Below the pieces are notes generated by a model. That model did no database searches. It worked only from the letters and a program-made list of their open reading frames with translations, and had not been told where the DNA came from. A stretch of DNA of 64,000 nucleotides from the NCBI GenBank assembly GCA_910589415.1, contig OU342637.1, positions 38,656,162 through 38,720,161 of the forward strand, in the 5' to 3' direction. A program made the position numbers and the translations under genes. This document shows, one piece after another, positions 41,210 to 53,504 of the stretch. How positions within the stretch are numbered: the stretch's first letter is position 1; each line of letters begins with the position of its first letter. This stretch comes from Malachius bipustulatus (Eukaryota; Arthropoda; Insecta; Coleoptera; Melyridae).

Positions 41210-41615
41210 TTTGGTAGTCTGGTTGGATGTGTGTTGCTGCCTGAGTCGAGAAGCTCTTTATTTGGGTTCTCGGGCGCTCCAGACTTGACAACTGTCAGGA
41301 CGATGGGTTAAAACCCGACTCCAATACGACAGGCTATTGATTTGTCTTTATACTCATTAAGACCTACCTACCTACGGTTTGTTGTGACTTTTGAGTATAC
41401 TTCGGCTTTTTAATATGCATTACTGATGTCAGTCTCGTAGCCCCTGGAGTGTCTGCAACCCATAATACACACTGGAGTTTTGTTTGGCTGGGAGCCTGTG
41501 GTTTCTCTTGATAGATGTCGCTCTGTCTCGAGGTCACTGGTAACCGGTTGAATGAGATTCCATATAGGGTTTTCGATTCATGCAGCGATTCATATCCTTC
41601 CGGACTCTCCAATAT

Positions 41616-41660
41616 AGTACGCTGACGAGGTCTAATGAGACCGAAACGGCCGTCCGTTCT
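41616..41660 (+). ncRNA. Type I hammerhead ribozyme (inverted terminal unit)
   Basis: Core boxes CTGACGA (41622-41628) and GAAA intact, stem II GGTCT/AGACC intact, stem III palindrome CGGCCG intact. Stem I right strand is CGTTCT, giving one U-U mismatch with AGTACG. Cleavage is expected after the GTC ending at 41654. Confidence 0.88.
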
Positions 41661-41939
41661 TTTGGTAGTCTGATTGGATGTGTGTTGCTGCCTGAGTCGA
41701 GAAGCTCTTTATTTGGGTTCTCGGGCGCTCCAGACTTGACAACTGTCAGGACGATGGGTTAAAACCCGACTCCAATACGACAGGCTATTGATTTGTCTTT
41801 ATACTCATTAAGACCTACCTACCTACGGTTTGTCACGGTATTTGTTACTACATGTCCAGGGTGTTGCTGATGCGTGGTGTCTAGCACGTTCGACCTTGGA
41901 GCGGATTATCTGATTTAGTTTTGCGGCACGGAGTCACCA

Positions 41940-43789
41940 GTAATAATAATAATAATAATAATTTATTGGTGTGAGTAGGTACACATTTAAATGTTTACAC
42001 AAGTCAAAATTAAAGTAAAAATTATTGGCACATTATTTCGAATTACAGCAATATACAGATAACAAAGATAAAAAACAACAATTACATAGTTTGACTACAA
42101 ACACGTTAAAATGTCACAAATAAAACAAACAAAACACAGCTTAAAAGGCAAGACAATAAACTGGAAACACATTGTCGATCCTCAGTCAGAGCACTCAGAG
42201 CCCAGCCCAATAGTCAGATATTATATACATCGGTGAAGGTTGAGGAGAGGTATTCTTCAAAGCTATAGAAGGCTTAGATGTCAAGTAGTTTTTAATCCTT
42301 TTTTTGAAGGTTTTCTCATCTAGAGTTCTAATGTGAGCTGGTAGAACATTATAGAATTTTATGCAGTAGTATGATGTACCGGTTCTGGCCCTCCCAAGCC
42401 GAAAATAATCCGGCAGTACATTCAAATTGCTCCTTGTTGGGTAGCTATGCATGTCGCCATGCTGAGTAAACAGGTTAAAATTTCGCTTAATGTATATAAG
42501 ACATAATAGTATATATTATATCCACCTCCTCTGGACACCAAAGACCTCCGCAGCATGAGCCGAATGACCCCAGGATAACAATGCATATGTCATGACTGAT
42601 GCAAAGTAGCCATGATATGCTGCCATCAGGACCTCCCGTGAGACTACTCTGACAAGGTTACGCATCAGATAAACGATACTGGCCAGTCTGGCCACTAAGT
42701 GACCTGTGTGCTCTCCCCATGTAAGCTTGGGGTCCAAATACACCCCCAGAAATTTGACAAATTTAGATGTCGGAAGCTGGGGTGTGATATTCCGAAGGCT
42801 GAAGTTCAGATTTTGGGTTTTACATACATTTAATCTTAGTTCGTTTGCAGAAAACCAGTCAGTAGCCCTCGACTGCACAGTACACACAGCATGCCTAATA
42901 TCTGTTGGTGGTCTGTAACTTAGATATGTAGTAGTATCGTCAGCGAAGAGTATTAGACCAACATTTGGATCGAACTCGACTATGCCGTTCACATACACCA
43001 AAAACAGAATTGGTCCGAGCATAGAGCCTTGTGTGACCCCATGCAGAACGCTTCTGGGAACAGATGAGCAACCTTTAAAGTCCACATATTGAAGCCTATC
43101 ATATAGATAACTCTCCAACAGCCTCACAGCATCCGCCGAGAACCCATAGTGCTCGAGCTTCTTCAAGAGGATACCGTGAGACATGCAATCAAATGCTTTG
43201 GTAAGGTCATAAAATGAGGCGTAAGCATGTGTCAAGCCCCTCTTCAAAATTTTCAGTTACTTGCTTCACCAGATGATCTATAGCAAGTGTTGTGGACTTT
43301 CCGGTACGAAATCCAAACTGGCAAGGAAGAAACAACCCATCCTCAAAATAGTCCATCATCTGATCCTTCAGAACAGCCTCAAACACCTTAGAGAGTACGG
43401 GAAGTATCGATATGGGGCGATAGTCATCACTATTGTCAACGGAACGTTTGTTCTTAAAGATGGGAGTAAACTTCGCAATTTTTAACACCGAAGGAAATAC
43501 ACCAACCGTTATTGATTGGTTAATGAGATTAGTTAACGGATAAATTATTAGATTTTTAATTGTTTTAATAATTTTGGTACTGAAACCGTAGCAGTCTTTT
43601 GAGTTGCTATTCTTAATATTCTCCAAGATCCTTCCCACTTGATTGAATGTTACATGTTTGAAAGCAAAATGTCCCAAAGATGCAATAATATCAGCGGCCC
43701 TTAAGTACTCTGCATAAGTCTTGCTGCCAGAATGTAACCCACTTGTTACCTTATCCGCCATTGAAATAAAAAACTGAATTTATTCTGAT
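41940..43789 (-). mobile_element. 5'-truncated CR1/Jockey-like LINE
   Basis: Minus strand with an (ATT)n tail (41941-41967 on + as TAA repeats). It includes the RT and the C-terminal region up to the stop at 42195. At its upstream side it is abutted by Gypsy E (43790), whose far flank does not obviously continue the LINE, so the LINE was truncated at or near that point. Confidence 0.85.
42195..43761 (-). pseudogene. LINE reverse transcriptase pseudogene, two frameshifts
   Basis: Frame 43761-43207: ILENIKNSNSKDCYGFSTKI, DDYRPISILPVLSKVFEAVL and QFGFRTGKSTTLAIDHLV (RT fingers). Frame 43247-42516: FYDLTKAFDCMSHGILLKKL, HGVTQGSMLGPILFLVYVN, catalytic FADDTTTYL, KFLGVYLDPKLTW and SWGHSA. Frame 42452-42195: C-terminal SYPTRSNLNVL...FYNVLPAHIR. 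Shifts near 43225 and 42500 separate them. A different family from the LINEs at 905 and 18085. Confidence 0.85.
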
Positions 43790-44045
43790 TGTTAGCAATT
43801 AAACAAAATTACTATTGAAATTATTTATTGAAAGCCCCTTTGGATTCCGTTATTGGATAACACCGCTACAATTCATAATTCATACACGCGCAATTGACTG
43901 CAGACTACCGCGCTCTGTCGTTGCTGCTCGAGGCCTCGCTGCTCGCGCTGCTAATGCTGCAATGAATGCCCCGCTCGCCGTGGTTCTGCGACCCAGCGTC
44001 ATCATTAGCTAAAAATAGCCAACGGCGGGGAACCCCAGTCTAACA
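43790..44045 (-). repeat. Gypsy E 3' LTR
   Basis: TGTTAGCAATTAAAC to CCCCAGTCTAACA; TG...CA ends with a short inverted TGTTAG/CTAACA terminus. Confidence 0.9.
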
Positions 44046-44169
44046 TTCGACCATCCTGACTTCCGCAGTGTCCTCACTGTAGAAGTGCGTATCTGTAACA
44101 CAATACGCATAATACGTATTAGTCACTCGCGAACAGCAACAACTAATCGTTAGTTGTTATTTTTAAGCA

Positions 44170-47100
44170 TTCAAATAACTCGTCTGGCTGGATGTCCTTG
44201 ACCTATAAACTGAAAGAAGCGCTAACAGTATGAGGTACCTCATGCACTAATATTAATCCATGCTCATGCCTTAAATATAAGTGGATCCAAATATAATCTT
44301 GTAGTGTCTCATTAAATAACAAGTACTTTGCCTGTGGCCGGTAAGCTCGACACCACTCTTCTTGATAGGCTCTTTCTTGACACGACAACATGACTTGCCG
44401 GTAGTCATGCCCGGATAAAGTACTTAGGGTCAATCGATTATTATACCCTCCCAGGGAAGAGACGTTGACCTGTGGTAGGAAAGCGCTCACCACTCTTCTT
44501 TAGGTCTGAAAACACGACAGTTCGGTATACCGGCCTACAACCGAACCCGGAACACATCTCTTCCCTGACGTTCAACTAATGAGACTGTTACCTTATCGAT
44601 TAGATGTAACTGCATTCTGACCTGTGGTAGGATAGCGCTCACCACTCTTCTTTAGGTCTTCAGTCGCTAGTGTAGGCTCCTCATCCGGAAAATGTATCTA
44701 GGGCTTCATGTTTTCCACTCCAGCTACACTGGTGTACTTGATCTGCGACCGTATAACTTCAGGTCTCCTTAACTTAGTACCGGTCATTGGCCAACACTTT
44801 AGTCACCAAGAACGGACCTTTCCATTTTGGTAATAGTTTTTGACTGGTGCCCATGCCAGTGACGCTCGTAATTTTCAACAGGATCAGATCGCCAACTTGA
44901 TAAGTGATAGGAAGACACCTTTTCGAAACGCTGTTTCTGTTTCTGCTGAGATTCTTGCTACTATATTGGAGTTGTGTGACATCAACAACAGCTAAGTCGT
45001 TGACACTTCCATTGACCCATTTGACACCACTCTAAAAATACGCATCGAGCCGCAATAGCTCATCTCCTATCATGTTCAGCTCATTACACCTCGACCACCG
45101 TATTTCAGATTTCTTTCATGTATAGAACCGCATCACTTTGGAATAGCATTTCAAAGGGTGTGTTTGCTGAAAAAGGCAACCTGCAACGATTCAAAGTCAA
45201 CTTGAATTAATATCTCATGCACTGCTCCCAGAGCGTCATAGGAATTCCCTTGCAGTGAATGTGCATTTTCAATTAACAAAAATACCTGTTGGACGATAAA
45301 GGCTGTTATGATTATATTATTCTAATACTCACTGTAAGTGTTTTATGTATCAATAATAGGTACCTAATTATAACCCAATAATTACCACCATTTCAATCAT
45401 GAATTCTCCAACTCTTTCATCAAGATAAGAGGGATGCCGGTTCGATTGAATTATAATCCTCAGCCCTTGCACCCCGTTTGATCTCCTGATTCCGCTGGAC
45501 ATGATATACCCCAGTTGTTCCTGAGTCCTGAGGTGTTTTGGCGGGAATAAGAAATCATCTAAACAGACTATCACTCTTATGAATCATAAATTTCCTAAAA
45601 CAAAATTTATTATTCTGTGAAACACAGAAGAAGGACCGTTAGTAAGGCCGAATGGCATACGGAGAAAATCATAGTCTCCGTCCTGTATGTGACAAACACT
45701 GTCAACGGAACCGATTTTGATGACATAGGAATCTGGTGATACCCCATGGCCAGGTCAAGACTTATAAAATATTTAAATATTTATTTCCTGCTAAACGATC
45801 AAGCAAGTCCTCAATCAATGGAATCGGGTATTTATCTTTGACAGTAATAGCATTTACGGGACGGTAATTGACACAGAGTCGCTGATCCCCCTTTCTTTTA
45901 CCAACAGAACAGAACTTGCGTCCGGGGAGGTAGATTCGCGAATTATCCCGTTGTCTAATTATTCGGAGACCATCTTCGACCCGCCACTGGTAGACGAGTT
46001 GTTAATTCAATTTCCATCTCAGTACAAGTGGTTTTTCCTAATTCAGAAATATCGGTCGCGATACACGCGGAATAGTTCTGCCCGCAAAAGATTCAATAAC
46101 CCGTTCTGATGATCAGCATCCGGTATTCCGATATTAATATGAGGCGCGGCGAAAGGAAACGCAGTTCACTTTGTTTACATTAACATGAGTAGGGACCACC
46201 GAAAATGTTAAACTATCGGCGATCTTTACATACGTGAGATATCGCTCAACTCTGTATCTGACCTATTAACACATTCAATCCCAGCACACATTTTTCGACA
46301 ACAAAGAAATCGATGTAGTTTTCAACATCGTCAATTATCACAGTAGCAGTCGGACGACCCAGAGGCTCAATACGTGACCCACCGAAGGTTTTCAATACGA
46401 CGCTAGATTGTATTTTTATTTTTATTTATTTATTTTTTTGGTGCCAATTGCGATAATAATAATTGGCGATAATAATTGTCGAGTAATATGAGAACACTCA
46501 CTACCCAAATCAATAAAGCACTTTTGACCCTACAGCATTTTGTAGAGACATATTTTACAAAACTTACCGACAAAACGAACATACCTGGGCGACGATTCTG
46601 ATTTCGGTGATTACCAACAGGGGAAATAGTATTATTTGAGACACGATTATTCATGGTCTGTTTCCATACCAAACTTCGGCTAGACCACGCAAACTTACTC
46701 AAGGCCAAATGACAAGTCACTTTGTCTGGACATTCGTAAATTGCCGAATATTCATCCACAACCATTCAACCACTCGTCAATATTCCCAAACAAAGGATTA
46801 AAGTCCGCAATAATAATATTGGTCAAAGACATACCTATTGGAATTTCTGGCCTTTTGGTGCTCTCACGCTCATGCTTACCAAGCCCTTCAAGAATATCGT
46901 CAGTGACTCGGGAAGACTCACTATTTCGCCGACGTTCCTGTTCACCTCCAACGGGAACCACCCACCGCTTGTTCGTCTCGAACGCCTCTTTGCTGATTTC
47001 ATTCCTGGAACCTCTGCCGTCGATGGTGAGTGCGACGAATCCCTCTGTTTAGCGACGGCGAGTCTCTGGAATCATTCCTCCGATGCTTCGCATGGGACCT

Positions 47101-47290
47101 GTCCCGTGTCCGAGGATGTCGTGACGACTTCGACGTCCACTAGAATTACTGCTCTCCGAACTTTCTCTATGCCGAGTCTTTGTAGACACTCGAGAGATTT
47201 TCCCCGACATATTGTCACTCAGAACCACACCCTGCACCACTTGAATTTTTCGCAAAAGTTCAAAATCACAAAGGTACACCACACTGTTAA
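44170..47290 (-). pseudogene. Gypsy E gag-pol remnants
   Basis: Readable minus-strand blocks: gag-like FNPLFGNIDEWLN and YSAIYECPDKVTCHLALSKF (46765-46600), RT N-terminal DASSVLLVK-type and VNAIT-type codons (about 45830-45940), RT palm DGDYDFLRMPFGL (about 45640-45690), and integrase GPY/F end QVGDLILLKITSVTG with LLPKWKGPFLVTK (about 44790-44920). The phrase GACCTGTGGTAGGA-AGCGCTCACCACTC is duplicated at 44468 and 44621. Stops and shifts throughout; protease not found. Confidence 0.65.
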
Positions 47291-47331
47291 AAAGCCTGAA
47301 TTTTTGATTCAGATTCGTATCCCACTTCTGA

Positions 47332-47587
47332 TGTTAGCAATTAAACAAAATTACTATTGAAATTATTTATTGAAAGCCCCTTTGGATTCCGTTATTGGAT
47401 AACACCGCTACAATTCATAATTCATACACGCGCAATTGACTGCAGACTACCGCGCTCTGTCGTTGCTGCTCGAGGCCTCGCTGCTCGCGCTGCTAATGCT
47501 GCAATGAATGCCCCGCTCGCCGTGGTTCTGCGACCCAGCGTCATCATTAGCTAAAAATAGCCAACGGCGGGGAACCCCAGTCTAACA
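47332..47587 (-). repeat. Gypsy E 5' LTR
   Basis: 256 bp, identical by eye to 43790-44045. Followed by TGAT. Confidence 0.9.
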
Positions 47588-47591
47588 TGAT

Positions 47592-50500
47592 GAATAAAAA
47601 ACCACTGTAGTCTCCACCTTGTCTTCGACACCGGCCGCCGCGCCTGACCGAGCCCGACGCACAGTTGTTGGTGAGAACAACCCGGCCTGCACAGGTATTT
47701 ACTATTTGTCAAATTACCTCCACTGCCTCAGGAGCCCCATTGGCACCGAGTCCAGGTCTTCACCTTCTACGGGACAGTGTTTTAATATTTTAGATACTGT
47801 AATGAAGTCGTGTAATTTCGACTTCATTTTACAACTAATTTTTTATGCGTTTGCATATTTTAGTGGTACCTAATTCGGTGCATTTTAGAGTCATTTCACG
47901 ACAGTAATCAACCCAGAGGTAGCATAAAAACGCCGGTCGCCGTTTTTTCTTCACGATAGCAACCGAAAAATAAGATATGGAGAGTATAAATTCAGGCAGA
48001 TTTGAACGCTCATTCTCTCTTTCTCCGACGATGTCCCCATGAGCTGCTAGCCGTGAACCGTTTAAAATAGAATAGAGTCCTGTTAGTTGATCCAGAGTTT
48101 CCGCTGTTAGTCCTCTTACTCCGACGATGTTTCAACAAGCTACCAGCCGTGAACCGTAGAACTAGAACAGAGTCCCGCTGTGAACCAGATTTTTTTTGTG
48201 AGTTATTGAGAAGACCCCTCGTGTGTTTCGTAACCGCCAGTCAACCGATACCGAGGTAGGTGCCCGATTTAATTTACGTAGTCTTCCGCAGACATCCTAG
48301 TCCTGTTCATACCCGCTTCCCGATCACTACTGACGCCCATCGCCACCCTCGAAGGTCATAAAAAGGTCCGCTAGTGCTTCTAGACGTAGGATAAGCAGTA
48401 AAAGCGGTTTCCCCTATGACTGGGAAGCTGAGACCGGCGATTACCCCCGTGCCTAGAATATTTCCTTCATAGTCAGCTCTCCTAGATCTCACACCACGCT
48501 GCCGCACCGTAGTCCGAATAATTAAGTAACCGTATCCAACTCGTAGGCATTTTCCACCTTGAATTCAAATCATTTTCCCATTATTTCACGCCATCCATAA
48601 TCGTAATTTATTTAATAAACATCCCGTATCCTGAGATTCCCGCACCATCGCATAAATATATGCCTCGTTCATCTGTGCCTACCGTTAGCACTAGCACTAG
48701 CACCAGCACCAGTACCGTACATTCGACTCTCCAACCGCCCGTCACGCAGAGCGCCCAGGCCGCCGGCAGAAATACGTAGGTATAGGTACAGCAACCTGCT
48801 GCCACCAGCACCCGCACCGATCCCGCATCAACTCGCTTACAGCTTCCCTTTTATAAGGGGAGGCCGGTACTCTTCGAGGAGGCGCCTAAAGACCGCTCTC
48901 CCGAACACCATTCCACCGGCGATAACTTCAACCGACCCCTGGCTTTCCTCTCTTCTCCATTGAGCTGCCCTAGGGACAAGGATACGATAAACGTATCAAT
49001 CCATGTGACCTCAGGTAATTGGTAATAAAATTAGCGAGAATTCCCCCGGGGAGCACACGTCCAGAAAAAAAGCTGGCATCCGAGTAACCCGTGGTAACAC
49101 CGACGTGACCGTAACCGTGAAGTTCCCAAGAAGCCGGAGTTCGTCACAATACTAATAGTGTGAACCAACAGCAGCTGCTCGCGGGGTAGATTATTAGGAA
49201 TTTAAGGTAGGCTAGATATTAGTTTGAGAATTATTGCATTCGTGATATACGACGATACCTACCTGGATCGGTCGATGTAGCTCGTCTTAAATTAAAATAT
49301 AAACAAGGCACACTCCCGTGGAGCTGCTCGGAGATTCCGATTCAAGAAAACGTCGTCTACGCTGGGAAAAAGAAGACTCACAAATGTCGTGATCGTAGCA
49401 CGTCGTAGCCACACTTTTTGTCATCGTCACCATAGATAGGTATACGCATTAGGAGCATAATGTGGTGATGTGAAGCTAAAAAAATAAGTGAAAATAACCT
49501 TTAAATCTTTTCGGCAGTGACCACATTGTTTATTGTTTTGAGGAAGAGGAAGTGCTTTATTTTCCTACGATTATTGTTTGTTAATCACTGACTGTTTGGA
49601 TAATTTGAACATTCCTCTGTGGTAATTCAGCTTGGTAAATGAAACCCATAAATCCCAGAACCATCTATTTATTTCGCTATTTGTTGAACAAACAATACAA
49701 ATACAATAAATACTTTATCGCCAGTAGCCTGCTGATTGCTGATTCACAGGTTGCCACAATTCCAAAGGTGCTGTTGTTGCAGTGAAACATTTACCTACTG
49801 TGCTTTTATCGATTTTCAAGGGAAAAGTTTTTTTTTTTTAATTGGGAAAATAAAATTATTAATTAATTCAAGAAGTCTTTATCGGCATCAACATTTTGAT
49901 AATAGAGGCCATTTTATAATCAGTCGTAAGTAATTATTCACGTGATCACTTGATTAGGCTCCTGCAAGTAGGCCTGTTGAAGTCACATGAATGTGTTGTC
50001 TTTTGTCACAGCCGTGAATAAAAATTAGTATGCAGTAATACTTTCAACTAATCTGTGAATATATTTCAGAAATATGTTACCTATCGCTGATCACTTTGTT
50101 GATGGGGAAGACGGACAGCAGGAGCAAATGGAGCAAAACCATGTAGCCCTTTCTGCTCGCTTGATTTAAAATTTCGAATAAATATGCCAAAAGAAAAATG
50201 TGCGAGCAGAGAATGCTATTCCCTCTGGCTCCGTTCGGGTACTTTCAAATTTATTTGAACCCAAAGCGGAACAGAGGGAGTTAAAGATCTTAAAATGAAA
50301 TTACAAATTTTTCAGTGATCGTCTAGATCAATTTTGTCTCTAAAAAGTTTACAAAAACCTTGACCTGCTCTACGTTGTGAATATTTAAATTACAGGTCAC
50401 ACAAACACTTCAAATAAAACACACTAACAATTAACAGTTTATTGGAATACTCCAATTAAATTAAATTTCCCAGGAATTGATAGTAATGTATCGTGAGATT

Positions 50501-50835
50501 ATTTACTTAGAATTAGGATTGTTCCACTTATCTACTAAACATTACACATAATATCAAAGATTAGACAAAGTCATTATTCATTTTAAAAGGTAATTAGTAG
50601 AGAACGGATTATAGGCAAAGAAAAAATGCAAAATAGGCGCCTTTATAGGCACATTTTTTGAGATAAAAAGGCTTAAACTTGAACCAAAAAGGCAATAAAA
50701 TAGGCAAATTTTACTACCAAATTTTCAATACATAGAAAAAATGAGTAACACAAATTTACGTTTATATGTGCCTTAAAAATTCCTGCCGATTTCCAAAAAT
50801 TTACAGCAATTTTCCTAAGATTTTGTTTTACATCA
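47592..50835. other. Unassigned sequence with a diverged duplication
   Basis: No gene recognised in 3.2 kb. Between about 48020 and 48180 a segment with CTCCGACGATGT...AGCCGTGAACCGT...AGAGTCC occurs twice in direct order. A (GCACTAGCACC)-like run lies at 48686-48712. GC is higher at 47600-49150 than around it, suggesting an unrecognised retroelement there; 49500-50835 is plain AT-rich DNA. Confidence 0.4.
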
Positions 50836-50837
50836 AG

Positions 50838-51511
50838 CACGTTGATGGCGGCCATAAGAAAAACAAAAGTTGACTATGAAAACTCTGGGATATAAGAGGT
50901 CTTGAAAATTTTCGAAATGACAGATGATAGCTTTTGATGACTTATGTAAACCTACAAAAATAATTTTTTTTCGGTAATAAAAAAAAGATATGGCCGAAAT
51001 AGGAAATCTCCATTTTTTAGTTTTTCCAGGATATTTCAGCAACGCTTGAGGTTTCCATAAATTTTCTTTCAGATTCTTAATAAGCATAAAATTAGGCAAC
51101 TTTTCTCTAATTTAACCGACCTGTATTTTTTACCGTTTTCGAGATCCTAATGGTGAGCATCGAATTGTTAACCAGCCTCTATATGCCTATACCTATAGGC
51201 ATACACAAAGGTGGTCATTTCATTTTGAACTAAGAATCTGAAACAAAATTTGCGATAATTTCGGTCGTTGCTGAAATATCCTGAGAGAAACTGAAAAATC
51301 GAGAATTCCTATTTTATTTCTTTTTTATAGGTACCTAATTGAAAATTGACTATTTATTTTTTGTAGGTAGGTGTACATGAGTTATCAATAATAGCTATCC
51401 ACTTGACATTAAAAAATTTTCTAAGCCAACAAAGCCCACTTTTGATCCCAGGGTTTTCATAGTCAACTTTTGACTTTCTTATGGCCGACATATTGGTTTT
51501 TCATGTCATTC
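50838..51511. mobile_element. Foldback repeat, family member also at 32020-32310
   Basis: Arms at about 50846-51060 and 51255-51495 are diverged reverse complements containing GGCCATAAGAAA...CAAAAGTTGACTATGAAAAC and AGGATATTTCAGCAACG. The same unit occurs once, in direct order, at 32020-32310. No coding sequence; probably a MITE-derived repeat. Confidence 0.6.
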
Positions 51512-53050
51512 TAAAAAAATCAATTTGACCAAAAATCTATAAAATAAAAAAAAATATATTTTCGAAAAAAAAAATCCCCATGTAGTATGTACAATCGTGG
51601 GCAGGTGAATTTTGGAAAACCACTTTTTCGTGGTCTGAGGGTCAGGATCGGTGGACATTTGCTGAGTTTGGGTAATTTTCGAAAATTTGATGTCGTCCTC
51701 AATAGTGTATTTTTTATCTTAAGGGTATGCCTGATTTTTTAGCATTTTTATGAAGAAAAAAAAAATCGGTAAAATTATTGAATTATTTTTTAAGAAAGAA
51801 ATCTGAAAATCGGCAGGCTTTGGACTAAGACAAGAAACTTTTGACTCTGGGAGTTTTTTTCCATAAAATGCTTCCTTAAAGTAAGAAAATACATAGTTTA
51901 TAAAAGCCTATGAAAGTTTATTGTGTACTTATATCTTAATTGTTTCTTTGTTTACAATTCGCAATTTGCAAATATGTGTTGATCATAATAATATGAAGAT
52001 TAAAATGAGGAATCTCACCCTGAAATATTAGCACCTCATATAGAACAACCCTTATATACACTTAATTTATTTTATTTATTTCTTTTTTGCAGATTAATTG
52101 GTTCAAGCAACCAAGCCAGACAAGACTGAATAGCAGTAAAAACAAAAAATTCAAATAATAGGCCAACTGTGACAACTATAAACTCCTTCAGAAAAAAATC
52201 CACCATTTTTATAGGTATAGCACCTTACAATATAACTTTACTTCTTTAATACGTTAGCTTTTGTATGAGATTTTTGTTAAAATAATAAATAAGTTTTGTT
52301 TTATTCGACAATAATTTAGGGTAGGAATTTTAGTATTTGAGAAGATTTCCAATATTTTCCCAGCCAATGGGAAAATTCCCAGTACTCTTTTTGTACTGTA
52401 CCCTCACCCGTAGTATATTGTATTGCGTACAATGACCGGTGCTGTATTATTTCACTAAAATTCACTGAATTTTCAAAAAATATTTAATTATACCACATAG
52501 GTAAACAAATTGGGAACAAATAAAGAACTTTGCGTGCAGAATATGTTGTGATACATAGTTACTATAGTGAGTTAAATTTAGAGACAGTGCTCTAAATTTC
52601 TATTCAACTATGTATGTATTTGGTATTCGAATCTATTTTGTCATTTCTTCTCAAAAACTAACCAATTAAGTATATTCTGCACAAAGTGCAGAATATTTTG
52701 CACGAAGTGCAGAACTTTTTAATTTTTTTTACAATTTTTAAGCTTGTTGTCATGAAAATAGATCAAAATTTATAAATATCAGTCAGGTATACCAAATGCC
52801 TTACACTATAATAAAGGAAACTCTGGAAACTCTCACTGAAATACATGCATTTGATCGACAACACCGCGGCTAACAATTCGTTTGCAGCGGAACTATAACC
52901 AAAATTAGTATGTACTATATGAATTGGGTTATTTCTTCAATATCAATTTACACCTCTCCGCTGAAGTCATTCTGACAGTAGTTTCATTTTATTGAAGTAG
53001 AGTGAAGTAAACGAAAGTAATTGCTTAAAACTGTGTTAGGTGCGCCCCGA
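51512..53050. other. AT-rich sequence upstream of the exon-triplication gene
   Basis: No gene recognised. The repeated phrase CTGCACAAAGTGCAGAATATTTTGCACGAAGTGCAG occurs near 52677-52711 as a small tandem inverted motif. The promoter and any 5' exons of the gene at 53.2-55.2 kb may lie here, but no signal can be assigned. Confidence 0.4.
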
Positions 53051-53222
53051 ATCACTAGATGGTACTTAATTTTGTCTAATTAAAGTGCAAAAAGTGCCAC
53101 CTTTTGAGCTAAGTTTCCTGTATTATAGTTTAAGGTATTTGATTATACCTACCAACATACCTATGCTACACAACAATTTTATCATTTTGAGTAAATATTT
53201 TTAAGATGAACACTGTTTTTAG

Positions 53223-53504
53223 AAAATGGAGAGTGAATGGGAAACCGATGATGACCTGCTGAAGTGTTCGGAAGATACGGACCCTACAGAAATTCCAAGC
53301 CCCGAACCAAAGACAATCACCGAAAGAAAGGAAATGAATTCTAAAAATAACACTCCGTTAGTATTTGGCTTTGGAGTAGCTGAGGAAGACGAAATTTTTA
53401 TACCTGTACTAGGTCGTGGTCAACGTTACAGAGTCAGTCGACCCAGAAGGCCTATCCAAAGCTCACCTTCGGCTTCAGAAGACATTACTGCTATGATAAG
53501 AAAG
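53223..53504 (+). CDS. Unrecognised acidic protein, tandem exon copy 1
   Basis: 94 codons in phase 0 at both ends, acceptor GTTTTTAG and donor GTAAAT. Encodes KMESEWETDDDLLKCSEDTD, a Pro/Glu-rich stretch, a conserved hydrophobic block FGVAEEDEIFIPVLGRGQRY and a basic-to-Ser segment ending ITAMIRK. Because the exon is symmetric, splicing one, two or three copies keeps the frame. The Met could be the start codon or internal. Product not recognised; the LGRGQ-type Gly-Arg element is seen in some germline RNA-binding proteins, but this is no basis for a name. Confidence 0.7.

Larger units (their letters stand above)
40452..41845. mobile_element. Hammerhead-ribozyme retroelement array, palindromic, copy 2
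   Basis: Insertion 40464-41833 flanked by perfect CACGGTATTTGT (40452-40463 and 41834-41845). Structure: complete 451-bp unit (40464-40914), a partial direct unit (40915-about 41096), then the mirror image: partial unit (about 41107-41416) and near-complete unit (41417-41833) inverted. Three hammerhead ribozymes are present. No protein is encoded. Shares blocks such as GAGTATAAAG, AGCCTGT, TGACAGTTGTC and AGAGCGACATCTA with copy 1 at 9691-10971, so the two are subfamilies of one element. Confidence 0.85.
43786..47591 (-). mobile_element. Gypsy-type LTR retrotransposon E with identical LTRs
   Basis: LTRs 43790-44045 and 47332-47587 (256 bp each) appear identical base for base; flanked by TGAT (43786-43789, 47588-47591). 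The 3.3-kb interior on the minus strand has short gag-, RT- and integrase-like pieces but no long open frame. The sequence CCCACTTCTGA beside the 5' LTR resembles part of the tRNA-Leu primer site, shifted relative to copies A-C. A different family from A-D. Confidence 0.85.

Noticed and set aside
40569..41762. Repeated 60- and 82-codon frames in the ribozyme array
   Set aside because: They are the same non-coding unit read in both orientations; frames span the ribozyme and stems and show no protein-like conservation.
43815..44012. 65-codon frame present twice (also 47357-47554)
   Set aside because: It is inside the identical LTRs of Gypsy E; duplication reflects the LTR, not a gene pair.
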